Shown here one piece after another: positions 1-8,630 of a stretch of 64,000 nucleotides of DNA. The DNA is from Cloeon dipterum (Eukaryota; Arthropoda; Insecta; Ephemeroptera; Baetidae). Each line of letters begins with the position of its first letter. Position 1 is the first letter of the stretch. The notes beneath the pieces were generated by a model that was not told the DNA's origin, did not search any database, and saw only the letters and a list, made by a program, of their open reading frames with translations. The translations under genes and the position numbers were made by a program. The stretch covers positions 13,268,001 to 13,332,000 of the forward strand of contig NC_088788.1 of the NCBI RefSeq assembly GCF_949628265.1, written 5' to 3'.

Positions 1-36
1 AGAACATTTTGATCACTAAATTAAATCAACGATCGT

Positions 37-1335
37 CTATCTTTTATACTGAATTAGAATCTCGCGATTTCTGTCAATTTCAATCATATCGGGTATTTCT
101 GAGTGACATATCACGTTAACAACATAGGGCAATGCAGCAGAAAAAGTTATTTCCAATCTTACGTTTCCTTGCTGCGGCGGAGAGGAATAATCTGACGACG
201 CGCTCTCGTTGGGTGATAAATCATAAGCGTATAAAGCGTAACCTTGGGAAAATTCTGATCTATCTACACAATAACCATCATCAATCAGACTATTACCCGT
301 CCCTAAAAACGAGAACATGAAAGGTATTACGCAGTCGTCTCGAGCATAGTTTAATCTGTATGGACTTGAATTGACAATTTTCCCGTTGACAGATAGCGAG
401 ATTTGTGAAACATTCAGATGTTCAAATTCAAAGCAGTTTTCAACAAGCGAACCAGAGACGGCGGAATTTTTACAAAAGCCAAAAATTACTCGTGAAGGTA
501 TTCTACCGAGGAATAAATTTTCGAATGACTTTTGGAACACCCCAGCGGGTATAGTGTAATTGTGCATCTCGACTCTTTTGTAGGGATATTTAGCTGTGAC
601 AGTTTGCAATAGATTAGCATGTGCCAGCATTATTGATGGATTAACTTGGACCTTTCGCACAAATAAGGCGGCATCTAATAGTTCTATTTCAGGATTTAAT
701 CCGGGTGCTGCAACGCAGACCAATGATGCTGGATTTCTAGTAAGAGTGTATCTCAAATCAATCTCATTTAACAAGAGTTTTCCACAATTACACACATCTA
801 CGTGTAGTCTACCCATCAGCTCAACTGGTTTGCTCAGTCCTACATATTTCATACGATTTACGTGGCTTTTTGATGTGAGGTCGTCGAATTTACCAGCTTC
901 GTCCATGAAATATAGAGATCCAGTTAGATGACTCTTTTTTGCAGTTTCGTTGTAATTGAAAAGATTTTCAATATACGAGCGGTAATGATTCATGCCGGAG
1001 CTGTTTGACACTGTAGTTTGGTTGAATTCTAGTTTCACGTCGCTAAACAACGAGTTTAATAAGTTGTTTACTACCGAGTAATCACCATCAGCGGCAACGA
1101 ATCCACCCCCGGTGGTACCATTAATTATCCTCATCTTTACATAAAGCATTGTCTTCGACATATCTATATATGAATCGCCTGTGCCTGTCACGTTGAAGAT
1201 GATAGGTCCATTATTATCGAGTGCCTGAATTGGTTTATAATACTGATAGTCTCCAGAGAGCACACTTGTCTGAACAGTCAATGGTTGAAAAATATCTAGT
1301 TCGGAGACCATCGTATCTGCAATATCAGAACCCAT
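37..1335 (-). CDS. Polinton major capsid protein (hexon-like, double jelly-roll)
   Basis: A 432-residue protein resembling the family annotated in many animal genomes as 'uncharacterized protein F54H12.2-like', the hexon-like major capsid protein of Polintons. Visible support is the N-terminal segment with the YYKPIQAL and IIFNVTG-type strands, a central region rich in beta-prone stretches, and the position directly after the penton and basic-protein genes. The family is predicted to form double jelly-roll capsomers of an icosahedral shell. The start is an ATG 12 bases downstream of the preceding gene's stop codon, and the frame is uninterrupted. The fold is inferred from family membership, not read from the sequence. 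It is the leftmost gene in the window. Confidence 0.85.
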   Translation of the reverse strand: MGSDIADTMVSELDIFQPLTVQTSVLSGDYQYYKPIQALDNNGPIIFNVTGTGDSYIDMSKTMLYVKMRIINGTTGGGFVAADGDYSVVNNLLNSLFSDVKLEFNQTTVSNSSGMNHYRSYIENLFNYNETAKKSHLTGSLYFMDEAGKFDDLTSKSHVNRMKYVGLSKPVELMGRLHVDVCNCGKLLLNEIDLRYTLTRNPASLVCVAAPGLNPEIELLDAALFVRKVQVNPSIMLAHANLLQTVTAKYPYKRVEMHNYTIPAGVFQKSFENLFLGRIPSRVIFGFCKNSAVSGSLVENCFEFEHLNVSQISLSVNGKIVNSSPYRLNYARDDCVIPFMFSFLGTGNSLIDDGYCVDRSEFSQGYALYAYDLSPNESASSDYSSPPQQGNVRLEITFSAALPYVVNVICHSEIPDMIEIDRNREILIQYKR

Positions 1336-1347
1336 CTTTGCTATATT

Positions 1348-1809
1348 TTAGAATCCAAATAGATCTTTCCTCTTTCTCTTTTTTGATACTTTTCTTCTGA
1401 TTGTGTTTGCCTTCAATTTCTTATTCTTTGCGCGCGTCTGCTTTGCTCGCTTGGCGTTGCTTGAATGACCCTTCCCTAAAGGTGTCTTCCTTTTATATCC
1501 GAGTCCTAAAAGACTCTGCACTGTTTTCGAGCCTTTTTCACCCAGATTCTTACCAGCGTTGACCATGTTTGTAGTTAAACTTTCCTTCAAATTCTTTTTA
1601 TTCAACGTGTCTTTTAGTATGTTCACGCCTGTATCCAGTAGCTCCGATCCTACTGATTTGAAGCCTGATTTTAAATATGGGAAAATGCGTCTGAAGAGTC
1701 CAACAAGTGTGGAGCCAATGCCCAGTCCTTTTTGATATCTGTGTAATTTGGCTCCACCACCAACTCCTCTGGCCTGAGCCTCGTAATAAGCATAATATTT
1801 GTTTTCCAT
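1348..1809 (-). CDS. Small basic Polinton virion-like protein
   Basis: A 153-residue protein. The N-terminal half carries a glycine-rich segment followed by the stretch YQKGLGIGSTLVGLFRRIFP and an amphipathic region around residues 45-75. This motif recurs in Polinton and adintovirus genomes. The C-terminal third (about residues 107-150) is very rich in Lys and Arg, like a nucleic-acid-binding or nuclear-targeting tail. The size, the amphipathic segment and the position between penton and major capsid genes suggest a minor virion protein comparable to adenovirus core or pVI-type proteins. That comparison is inference. It starts three bases after the penton stop codon, so the genes are almost touching. 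Confidence 0.75.
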   Translation of the reverse strand: MENKYYAYYEAQARGVGGGAKLHRYQKGLGIGSTLVGLFRRIFPYLKSGFKSVGSELLDTGVNILKDTLNKKNLKESLTTNMVNAGKNLGEKGSKTVQSLLGLGYKRKTPLGKGHSSNAKRAKQTRAKNKKLKANTIRRKVSKKRKRKDLFGF

Positions 1810-1812
1810 TGT

Positions 1813-2613
1813 CTATACACGCCTCAAGAGAAGCACTAACGTTAGAGTTCCCTGAATGAATGGGGCCTGATTGCCGTTTTCATCCCTTATATAGAAATCG
1901 ATGCTTTCGAATTTATTTTTCGTCACGGGCAGAAACATTATTCTATTAAAAACTTCCTTGTTTTGGTTCCCGAATTTAGAATTTTTACGATTGACAAGAA
2001 ATGACCTTAATATTTTTTCTTTTTTGTTATTGTAAATTTGATCTTCGATTAGATCCGTTGTGATCGTCAACACTTGACTATAACCTCTGGTGATATCGGG
2101 AGTGTAAGTAGAATTGAATTGCTTTGATAAGGCGTGATACGTGACGCCTCTTTGAAATCCTAGAATATCTGCAAGCTTGTCAGAAAACGTATACACAGCA
2201 CGAATATATGGCGTCGTATACTTCATAGATGCAATTTCGTCTTTATAGTGCATGACAAAGAATTGTGCAGTGCCTTTATTTAATTCATCGATCAACTCTC
2301 TGGTAGTTTTATATCGACCTGGAGGGATGGTAATTTTCATAGTCTTTTTTACTTCAAAATCCGTATCCCATTTTTTTAATGACTTGTCGACTTTATTTTT
2401 CGAGAAATCAAATTTATGAACGAGAACGAAGCATTCATCTTGAATTACATTTTTAAGCGTATCAGGATAATACACTTCGCACAAGCCTACTTCATACCGA
2501 CCAGTCAGCTCGACAACATTTCCCAAGTGCACTCTGAATTTAGACGTTGTATTTTGTTCGTTAAAGTGACACGGAGAATCGCTACTCAGCGTCAAGTACA
2601 TGTTCTCACTCAT
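1813..2613 (-). CDS. Polinton minor capsid protein (penton-like, single jelly-roll)
   Basis: A 266-residue protein that opens with the pattern typical of the Polinton penton family: a short strand with YLTLSSDSP, then NTTSKFRVHLGNVVELTGRYEVGL and a nearby YYPDT. Known family members are predicted single jelly-roll proteins that occupy capsid vertices. The initiating ATG overlaps the stop codon of the integrase gene by four bases (ATGA), as in compact viral operons. The C-terminus is hydrophobic (TLTLVLLLRRV), compatible with a final beta strand. The frame is complete, and its place between integrase and the basic protein supports the call. Confidence 0.85.
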   Translation of the reverse strand: MSENMYLTLSSDSPCHFNEQNTTSKFRVHLGNVVELTGRYEVGLCEVYYPDTLKNVIQDECFVLVHKFDFSKNKVDKSLKKWDTDFEVKKTMKITIPPGRYKTTRELIDELNKGTAQFFVMHYKDEIASMKYTTPYIRAVYTFSDKLADILGFQRGVTYHALSKQFNSTYTPDITRGYSQVLTITTDLIEDQIYNNKKEKILRSFLVNRKNSKFGNQNKEVFNRIMFLPVTKNKFESIDFYIRDENGNQAPFIQGTLTLVLLLRRV

Positions 2614-3710
2614 GTTGCTTTCAGATCTGTAGCTCTAACCCAAGAATTAAATTTCGCAGGATAACCTTTCCACTTGACAAGCAGCTTCTTACTGCGGCCA
2701 ATCCCCTTGCTTTCAAGTATTTGTTCAATCTTGAACTCTGTACTAGCATCAATTTTAACTCTTTGTAATTCGTTCGCGTAAAATACTCCTGTGATTTTTT
2801 CTCCAAGAGAATCTTCCAATTCGTAGACTTGTGGATTTCTTTTTATAATTTTCCTGACAATAAAATATTCGGTGGTCCAGTTTGACATGTATCCCTTTGA
2901 AAACTGCTTCTTCGAACTTACTATTTTAACACAGTCTCCGATTTTGAAAATTGACTTTTTACTGTCAGTTATGATCAGTTTTTCGTATCTTCCTTTTCCT
3001 GAATAAAGATAATCCCACACTTCTTTTGAATTCAAGGTGGTCACTTCATTTGGTGCTTTACCTATCGACGAATGTTTCGAATTATTGTAGCTATCGACAA
3101 TACTTTGGATAATATCAACATATCTTTTTTTCCCAAAGTGTGTAAAATATCTATAAAGTTTATTTTTTAATGTTCTGATAAACCTTTCCACGACTGCGCA
3201 TTTCGTTTCTTCGTTATCCGTAGTGATTTGCTGAATGTGGTTCTTATCTAAAACATCTTTTACGTGTTTGTTTAAAAATTCAAGACCTCTATCGTGTCTG
3301 CATTTGAGCGGTTTTCCCAAAGTTTTGAATGAATTCTCTAGAGCTACTGCCACTGTGGCACCACGTTTATCTTTTATCGGCTCAACAAAAGCTCTTTTGG
3401 AAAAGACGTCAATTACCACTAGGAGATATCTATTATTATCGTTATCAGACGCGATATTTTGAAACTCTGCTAAATCACATTCAAACTGATAGTATAATGT
3501 CGGAACATAATATCTATTCCTTTTAAATTTTCTAATTACGGGTTTGTGTAAAGTATACACATCAATTCCTTCAACCCACTTTTTAACAGTTTTGTATGGT
3601 ACACCGGAGTAGGCAGAGAGTTTTTTAATGCTACTAAATCCGGCTGGACTCTTCACATCAAAGTAAATTTTGCTTAGCTTTTCGGAAGTTGCTTCTCGTA
3701 CGGTGCCCAT
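2610..3710 (-). CDS. Polinton retroviral-type integrase with C-terminal chromodomain
   Basis: A 366-residue integrase of the family known in databases as 'transposon-derived protein F54H12.3-like'. An N-terminal helix-turn-helix-like part (to about residue 50) is followed by an rve catalytic core. The DDE residues are visible as D79 (in FECDLAEF), D140 (in CRHDRGLEF) and E175 (in VVERFIRTLKNK), with D-to-E spacing of 35, so the active site looks intact. Residues about 327-365 form a chromodomain (FKIEQIL, LLVKWKGYP, NSWV), which in related elements may guide insertion to modified chromatin. Known Polinton integrases insert the element with a 6 bp target duplication. The first 37 bases overlap the end of the upstream gene in another frame, and the stop overlaps the penton start. 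Confidence 0.96.
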   Translation of the reverse strand: MGTVREATSEKLSKIYFDVKSPAGFSSIKKLSAYSGVPYKTVKKWVEGIDVYTLHKPVIRKFKRNRYYVPTLYYQFECDLAEFQNIASDNDNNRYLLVVIDVFSKRAFVEPIKDKRGATVAVALENSFKTLGKPLKCRHDRGLEFLNKHVKDVLDKNHIQQITTDNEETKCAVVERFIRTLKNKLYRYFTHFGKKRYVDIIQSIVDSYNNSKHSSIGKAPNEVTTLNSKEVWDYLYSGKGRYEKLIITDSKKSIFKIGDCVKIVSSKKQFSKGYMSNWTTEYFIVRKIIKRNPQVYELEDSLGEKITGVFYANELQRVKIDASTEFKIEQILESKGIGRSKKLLVKWKGYPAKFNSWVRATDLKAT

Positions 3711-4381
3711 CTTGTTTCAATTCTCTTTTCAACAATTTTGTTACCTTTTGGTGTTGTAGTCCGCGGCAAACTGGTCCGTTTGGAAAGATTAGTTGTCTTT
3801 ATAGCATTTTTGCAATCTGTGTTATCAACATAACTCACAGGAATTCTAATATCTTTTAGAAGATTGACAAAAACAAGCCATCCCTTAGGAGGGGCCTCGT
3901 GCTTGCTATTTGTTAAAGTATGGCTGATAAGCTCAACTATGTTTCCCACTTTACTGCCGTCGATTTTGGCCGCTCCCAAATCACTCCACTTGATTCGTGC
4001 ATATTTTGAAAGCATCTGATAAATTCTCTCTGCTTTTTTTCTTTTTGCTACGGCTGTTATTCCTCCGAGAAGAGAATTCATTTTTGATATTTCCTTGCTC
4101 TCTGAATTTTGTTCATCTTCGTCTTCAGAAATATCATCATGCGGCAATGAAACTGTGAAATCTCTTTTAGTTCTTTCCTTCAACGACATAAATCTCTGCA
4201 AAATTTGTTCATATTTGAACCATTTATCTACATCGTTTAAGGATTTGTCATTCAAAATCTTTTTAATCTCATTATCCATAAGGTTATAGTCTCCTGCTGG
4301 AGCAGGAGCTTTAGGAATTTCAGAGTAATTGATGTTATGGTTCTCGTATGGAACCAAAATCATCTTCTTAGCATGCATCAT
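3674..4381 (-). CDS. Conserved Polinton protein of unknown function (235 aa)
   Basis: I cannot assign a function. The protein starts at an ATG overlapping the stop of the 109-residue gene by four bases and ends 37 bases inside the integrase gene. Residues about 50-80 form a charged helical region (KWFKYEQILQRFMSLKERTK), followed by an acidic patch (EDEDEQ) and then a segment around residues 125-190 with IKWSDLGAAKIDGSKVGNIV and PPKGWLVF. This last pattern (a short IVELI-type helix, then PP.GW.xF) resembles a domain seen repeatedly beside Polinton ATPase and capsid genes. The C-terminus is basic. The position between the ATPase module and the integrase is consistent with a virion or packaging accessory role, which is inference. 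Confidence 0.7.
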   Translation of the reverse strand: MMHAKKMILVPYENHNINYSEIPKAPAPAGDYNLMDNEIKKILNDKSLNDVDKWFKYEQILQRFMSLKERTKRDFTVSLPHDDISEDEDEQNSESKEISKMNSLLGGITAVAKRKKAERIYQMLSKYARIKWSDLGAAKIDGSKVGNIVELISHTLTNSKHEAPPKGWLVFVNLLKDIRIPVSYVDNTDCKNAIKTTNLSKRTSLPRTTTPKGNKIVEKRIETRWAPYEKQLPKS

Positions 4382-4707
4382 TGTACAAGGTGAGTTAGGA
4401 CGGTGGATATTACGGGTATCAACAGTGGCAATAAAAATCCACCAGCCTGTTTTATGATTTTGCTTCTCTTTTTCTTAAACGACACTTTCTTGTTAGCCAA
4501 ATATCTGACAACCTTTTTGTGCGGAGCTAGTTTCTTGAACTGACGCTCTGTGAGGTTTACATTGTTATTTAAGGTATTTATAGCACACTCACAAATGCAT
4601 TTAATGACCTCATCGTCTGCGCTTTTTAATATTTCGCATCTCCTCGACGGTCTACTGCGGGCAATTTTCCGTAAAATTCCCGCGTGATGTTTTAGTCTCT
4701 CAACCAT
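4378..4707 (-). CDS. Conserved small Polinton protein with C-terminal hydrophobic segment
   Basis: A 109-residue protein. Residues about 25-45 contain IKCICECAINTLNNN, followed by LTERQFKKLAPHKK and a basic stretch (KKVSFKKKRSK). The last 20 residues (GGFLLPLLIPVISTVLTHL) form a hydrophobic, membrane-seeking segment. The same layout of a CICECA-like motif, LxxxQ..kL..hK, a basic stretch and a hydrophobic tail recurs in Polinton and adintovirus genomes, but I know of no proven function. It starts 37 bases after the ATPase stop, and its own stop overlaps the start of the next gene by four bases. A small virion or membrane-active protein is the likeliest guess. Confidence 0.75.
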   Translation of the reverse strand: MVERLKHHAGILRKIARSRPSRRCEILKSADDEVIKCICECAINTLNNNVNLTERQFKKLAPHKKVVRYLANKKVSFKKKRSKIIKQAGGFLLPLLIPVISTVLTHLVQ

Positions 4708-4744
4708 GGCTGATAATGGTTAGATTTATAATTTGTTGTTCTTT

Positions 4745-5437
4745 TTATAGTCGTTTATTTTTTGGAACGTAACAAATGGTTTGCTCGTTTGGAAATATTC
4801 GTGTTCTTATGCGATACGAGTCTAAGCAGTCTTGTGAAAAATCAAACACAATGTAACCATGAGGTGTAGATGTAGCATCGCGATAAGCTTCGATGATATA
4901 ATTTGAATTTAGAGGTTCGACCTGTCGTGCTAGATGGGCTATCTGTCCTCGATCGCGAGGATTGTTAAAAACTACCATGTACTGAGAGTTTAGAGAGACG
5001 TCACGCGAGCCTTTTCCTTGATGAAAAACATTTTGTATCAGATTAAAAACTGATAAGGATCTATGGTGACTCCCTTTACTAAATATTTCCAATGTTTCTT
5101 TTTCGTATTTACCCATTAGATCATCCAATATAACCAACTTTGGACCCGAATCTATATCCGATATTTCGTCAATTCTTGGAACACCCTCAAAAAAATGTAT
5201 CGGAACTTTGGTTATTCGTTGGAGTTCGGTGTGTATTTTTTGTGATATTCCATGACACCATACAATTTCGACAATTGGTGTGTCTATCATTGATTCAATG
5301 TAACTAATGAATTTCGTCACGAAAAATGATTTTCCACATGATGTAGGACCTGACACCGTACAGGTGAAAGGATGCGTCCATGGTAAAGTCATGATTGAAA
5401 CTACAGCTTTTTTATTTTTAAGAGAGTATTTATTCAA
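4745..5437 (-). CDS. Polinton genome-packaging ATPase (FtsK/HerA superfamily)
   Basis: A 230-residue P-loop ATPase of the A32/FtsK-HerA type used by Polintons and related DNA viruses to load DNA into capsids. The Walker A motif is GPTSCGKS at residues 30-37, and Walker B is LVILDD at residues 101-106. A downstream segment with LIQNVFHQGKGSR and VFNNPRDRGQIAHLARQ (about residues 134-165) matches the conserved arginine and sensor region of this family. Length is normal and the frame is complete. It lies 14 bases downstream of the Cys-rich gene and 37 bases upstream of the small hydrophobic-tail gene. Confidence 0.95.
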   Translation of the reverse strand: MNKYSLKNKKAVVSIMTLPWTHPFTCTVSGPTSCGKSFFVTKFISYIESMIDTPIVEIVWCHGISQKIHTELQRITKVPIHFFEGVPRIDEISDIDSGPKLVILDDLMGKYEKETLEIFSKGSHHRSLSVFNLIQNVFHQGKGSRDVSLNSQYMVVFNNPRDRGQIAHLARQVEPLNSNYIIEAYRDATSTPHGYIVFDFSQDCLDSYRIRTRIFPNEQTICYVPKNKRL

Positions 5438-5451
5438 TGCACAAAGAACAT

Positions 5452-6579
5452 CTAAAAAAGAGTCTGTCCGTCGTTTGTCACGTCTCTCTGAATGTATTCA
5501 CACACCCTAATGGGTGGTGGGAGATTTACAGAGGTTGCATCGAAGAATAAACCCTCGCCAACAAGTTCATACTCAATGTTTTCAGCAATACGGTCGGAGA
5601 CAGCAGCGATATTTTTGTAAAGAACTTCGTGTCCGTAATGACGACTTCTAGAGGCATTTCTCTTAATGACGCGATTCAATTCCCTTTTAATGATTACTTC
5701 AGACGTCAAGTGACAGTTGCAGGCAGGTGTGCGGTGTGTTTTACGTCGGCAGTAACGACACCGCTTTACCCTGCGCATGGTTGACGCAACAACGTCACGA
5801 ATTACCCCATTGTATGCGTTTTCCATTGACTGGAACCAAGCGTCGATCTGAGGGATCGTGTTGTTTGCAATGTTACGTACAGCGAGAAATTGAGTGTTTG
5901 AAAGCACAACTCGGTATGGCCGTTTCACTGGTGTATTATTACTGTCATCATCATCAGATAATTCGTACTCAGTCAGAGTGAACCAGAGATTTCCATAATC
6001 ATCATCACTCACTCTCAATTTAACGCCTCCGCTCGTGAATGATTTACCAGCAATAAATTGGTCTGTACTGCCTTCAAAGAATGAGTTTTGTAGATTTGTG
6101 TTCACGTCTGAGAACGAGACAAGACGTTCGTGGCACTTGATGAAAAAATGTGACATCACGTAGCCATTGTTGGCTACATTGTGTACAAGCCCGCAACTAA
6201 CATTTGATGAAATTTCGTAAGTGACATGGCTCACAGGAAAATAATTTTTCCTCCTTTCAATGTTCAGACGATCGTACACTTTGCTGACAGGACACCGATC
6301 GGACGCTTTGTTGAAGAACAACTCGTAGGCTTCGGCTAGATTGCGCGTTAGTTTTCTTGGTTTTTCTCGACCACGCCAAATCTTCTCCAAACCATCGCCG
6401 AATTTGAAGATGCATTTGGTATGAAGGGTATTAAGAACGTCTCCATCGGCGTCAAACACAATCTTAACCTGAAAAAATAATATAAGCGATAATATTAGTT
6501 CCTGACTGCTATTTTATCACATGTTCGATATGTTATATATATTCTGTACACACTATACCTCATCTCCATCGAGTGCCAT
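5452..6579 (-). CDS. Cys-rich Polinton protein, probably two exons (345 aa)
   Basis: I do not recognise the function. The long exon (5452-6468) has no ATG near its 5' end, and a stop codon lies in frame upstream. It begins right after a good acceptor (TTTTTTCAG). At 6559-6579 lies a short exon with ATG and seven codons ending in GAG before a GTATAG donor. Joining them with a 90 bp intron (6469-6558) keeps frame and gives 345 residues. If unspliced, initiation would need a GTG at 6459. Visible features are an acidic run in the middle (ELSDDDDSNN) and a Cys/His cluster near residues 244-260 (CRYCRRKTHRTPACNCH) that could bind zinc, followed by a basic helical region. It is the first gene of the minus-strand cluster, divergent from the BIR gene. 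Confidence 0.65.
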
Positions 6580-6779
6580 CTTTTAACGTTGTGCGTGCTC
6601 AGGGCAGTGTTCCACGGGATAATACAAATTTCTGAGACGATGCTCCTACTTTATTACCCCCACTTCATTTACAATCCCCCCACTCAATTTTAACCCCACT
6701 TCATTTTACCCCCCAATCCATTTACCCCAACCAATTTTGAGTCAGTCAACCTTTTCCCATTTCGACGTCAGTATCGAAA
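6580..6779. promoter_or_regulatory. Divergent intergenic region between Polinton Cys-rich and BIR genes
   Basis: This 200 bp separates two divergently oriented genes and so should hold both promoters. From about 6645 to 6735 the plus strand has a pyrimidine/adenine-biased sequence in which runs of four to six C alternate with short TTCATT- or AATTT-like pieces roughly every 16-20 bases (for example TTACCCCCACTTCATT). I see no clear TATA box. The periodic C-tracts could be a protein-binding array or simple-sequence expansion. Confidence 0.4.
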
Positions 6780-7814
6780 ATGACGCCGTCTTATGTAGAG
6801 TCCTCTGCGCTTATGCGTTTCCTTCATTTTGAAATTCCCTTCGTTAACAAGTACAGACAGTATGCCAAACAATTAGCTCTCTCAGGCTTTCTTGCTACTG
6901 ATGAAGATCACGTTCAATGTGTTTTTAACAGTGATCATGCTTTCAAGTTAGATGATTGCGAGAAAATTTTGGCCGATCATGAGTCCTGCGCAGAAGAGAA
7001 TAATTCAAACATTGATGATTTTCCTCTAGAGAGCAACCTTTCATTTTATTTTGAGACAGATCGTATTTTCTCTTTTCTTTACTGGCAATTACCTGCTTCC
7101 GTCATTGATACCTTACCCTCTGCTAGAAGCTTGTCTGAACGTGGATTATATTTTTCACACACAGATAAATCTATCATGTGCCAGTTTTGCGATTTTAAAA
7201 CTAAAACTTGGCGCAAAGACGAATCGGCTACGATTGCTCATTTTCGATACAGCTCGTATAAGTGTCCGCTTGGAGACATACCGTGCGGAAATATAACGCT
7301 TGATGTAGAAATACAACCACGAAGATATGGCTTAGTTCTCTCCGAAAAGAATGATAAAGGTAACAAAAAAAAAAATCTTGCTAGTGAATTGTTAATTTAT
7401 TTCTCTTCTTCAGATCGCTTTCGAGGCATCCCACTTAACTTGGACATGTCAGCATACATCGATCGACTCGCCACTTTTGAAACTCATTCAAAGCAGCACT
7501 CATACCATGTTGATATTGCGAGAGCCGGTTTCTTCAAGCACCCTGTGTACGGCTATTTGACTTGTTTCCATTGTGGAGGTATTTTGAAGAATTTCTCAAC
7601 TGAAGATGACCCATGGCTTGAGCACGCTAAATGGTTCTCGCACTGCTTTCACATTCAAGACGAGCGAGGCCTAAATTACGTCAGAAAAGCTATTAAACTG
7701 AGACTCGGGTTTAGACGTGAATTCAACGAAATTGTTTGTGTCAAAAACCAATACAACAATGGCACTATTTCACAACCTGATACGGTATGTGACATTGTAA
7801 GACTTTCAACTTAA
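6780..7814 (+). CDS. IAP-like protein with two clear BIR domains and one degenerate BIR, no RING
   Basis: A 344-residue protein. The C-terminal BIR (about residues 229-291) is canonical: RLATF at the start, AGFFKHP, zinc ligands C262, C265, H282 and C289, and DPWLEHAKWF. A second BIR (about 95-163) has RIFSFLYW, RGLYFSH, C134, C137, H154 and C162. A third, degenerate one (about 12-70) keeps LALSGF, C47, H67 and C70 but has Asn where the second Cys should be. BIR proteins bind caspases or other partners and block apoptosis; baculoviruses carry well-known examples. No RING finger follows. The segment 7360-7413 looks like a short intron (GTAACA donor, TTCTCTTCTTCAG acceptor, 54 nt, multiple of three), so a form 18 residues shorter is possible. 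It is the only plus-strand gene of the element in this window. Confidence 0.85.
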   Translation: MTPSYVESSALMRFLHFEIPFVNKYRQYAKQLALSGFLATDEDHVQCVFNSDHAFKLDDCEKILADHESCAEENNSNIDDFPLESNLSFYFETDRIFSFLYWQLPASVIDTLPSARSLSERGLYFSHTDKSIMCQFCDFKTKTWRKDESATIAHFRYSSYKCPLGDIPCGNITLDVEIQPRRYGLVLSEKNDKGNKKKNLASELLIYFSSSDRFRGIPLNLDMSAYIDRLATFETHSKQHSYHVDIARAGFFKHPVYGYLTCFHCGGILKNFSTEDDPWLEHAKWFSHCFHIQDERGLNYVRKAIKLRLGFRREFNEIVCVKNQYNNGTISQPDTVCDIVRLST

Positions 7815-7924
7815 TAAAGAGCATAAAAAATAACAGATGCTCTTTTCATTTCTTAAAATTATTTTTGTTCTACAGAGTAGAGTCAATTTTTTCACACTGC
7901 AGCAGTCCACACACTTTTTTTCCT

Positions 7925-8376
7925 TTAGCGAGCAAGCGCGTCATATTTTTTTCTTGCAGGGGATACCGAGTGTTTTTTTTATTCTCCCTTTGCACGCTGC
8001 GACATTCTGCCTTATTCCAACATCTGTGATTCCTTTGTGAGCATGCGCGTCATATTTTCTCCTTGCAGGGGATACCGAGTGTTTTTTCATTCTCCCTTTG
8101 CACGCACCACGACATTCTACCTTATTCCAACATCTGTGATTCCTTTGTGAGCATGCGCGTCATATTTTTTCTTGCAGGGGATACCGAGTGTTTTTCATTC
8201 TGCACGCACCACGACATTCTGACTTATTCCAACATCTGTGATTCCTTTGTGAGCAAGCGCCTCATATTTTCTCCTTGCAGGGGAGACCGAGTGTTTTTTC
8301 ATTCTGCACACGCCACGACATTCTACCTTATTCCAACATCTGTGATTCCTTTGTGAGCATGCGCGTCATATTTTTT
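7925..8376 (+). repeat. Tandem repeat, about 4.2 copies of a 102-110 bp unit
   Basis: Each unit runs from GAGCAWGCGCGTCATATTTT through CTTGCAGGGGATACCGAGTG to ATTCCAACATCTGTGATTCC. Copies begin near 7928, 8039, 8149 and 8251, with a partial fifth from about 8355. Units differ by small indels in the T-runs and in the CTCCCTTTGCACGC segment, which is shortened in copies 3 and 4. The open frames across it are a by-product of the repeat and are not called as genes. It sits just downstream of the BIR gene, in the presumed terminal region of the Polinton. Confidence 0.9.
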
Positions 8377-8378
8377 GG

Positions 8379-8402
8379 AAAGATCCATGAACATGGATCT
8401 TT
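8379..8402. repeat. Perfect 11 bp palindrome with 2-nt spacer
   Basis: AAAGATCCATG (8379-8389) is followed after two A bases by its exact reverse complement (8392-8402). It lies immediately after the last partial tandem-repeat unit. Confidence 0.9.
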
Positions 8403-8630
8403 GGCAAGCACTCTGGCCTCCCTTTGCGAGCATGACATATTCAGGATGAACATTCTCCCTTTACGCACTATTTCAACATATTGTCGAGATCCAGATTACG
8501 CTCAGTCACCGTAGCGAGCATGACATTTTCCCACCTCCCTTTGCACACTATTTCAACATTACCACTTCAGTCTTCCCTCCCCATACCCAATAAGGATTGA
8601 CCTCTCCCCATACCCACCCCTCCACCAAGG

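Noticed and set aside
7837..8514. Plus-strand frames of 67-97 codons
   Set aside because: They lie in the tandem repeat and simply repeat the same translated unit.
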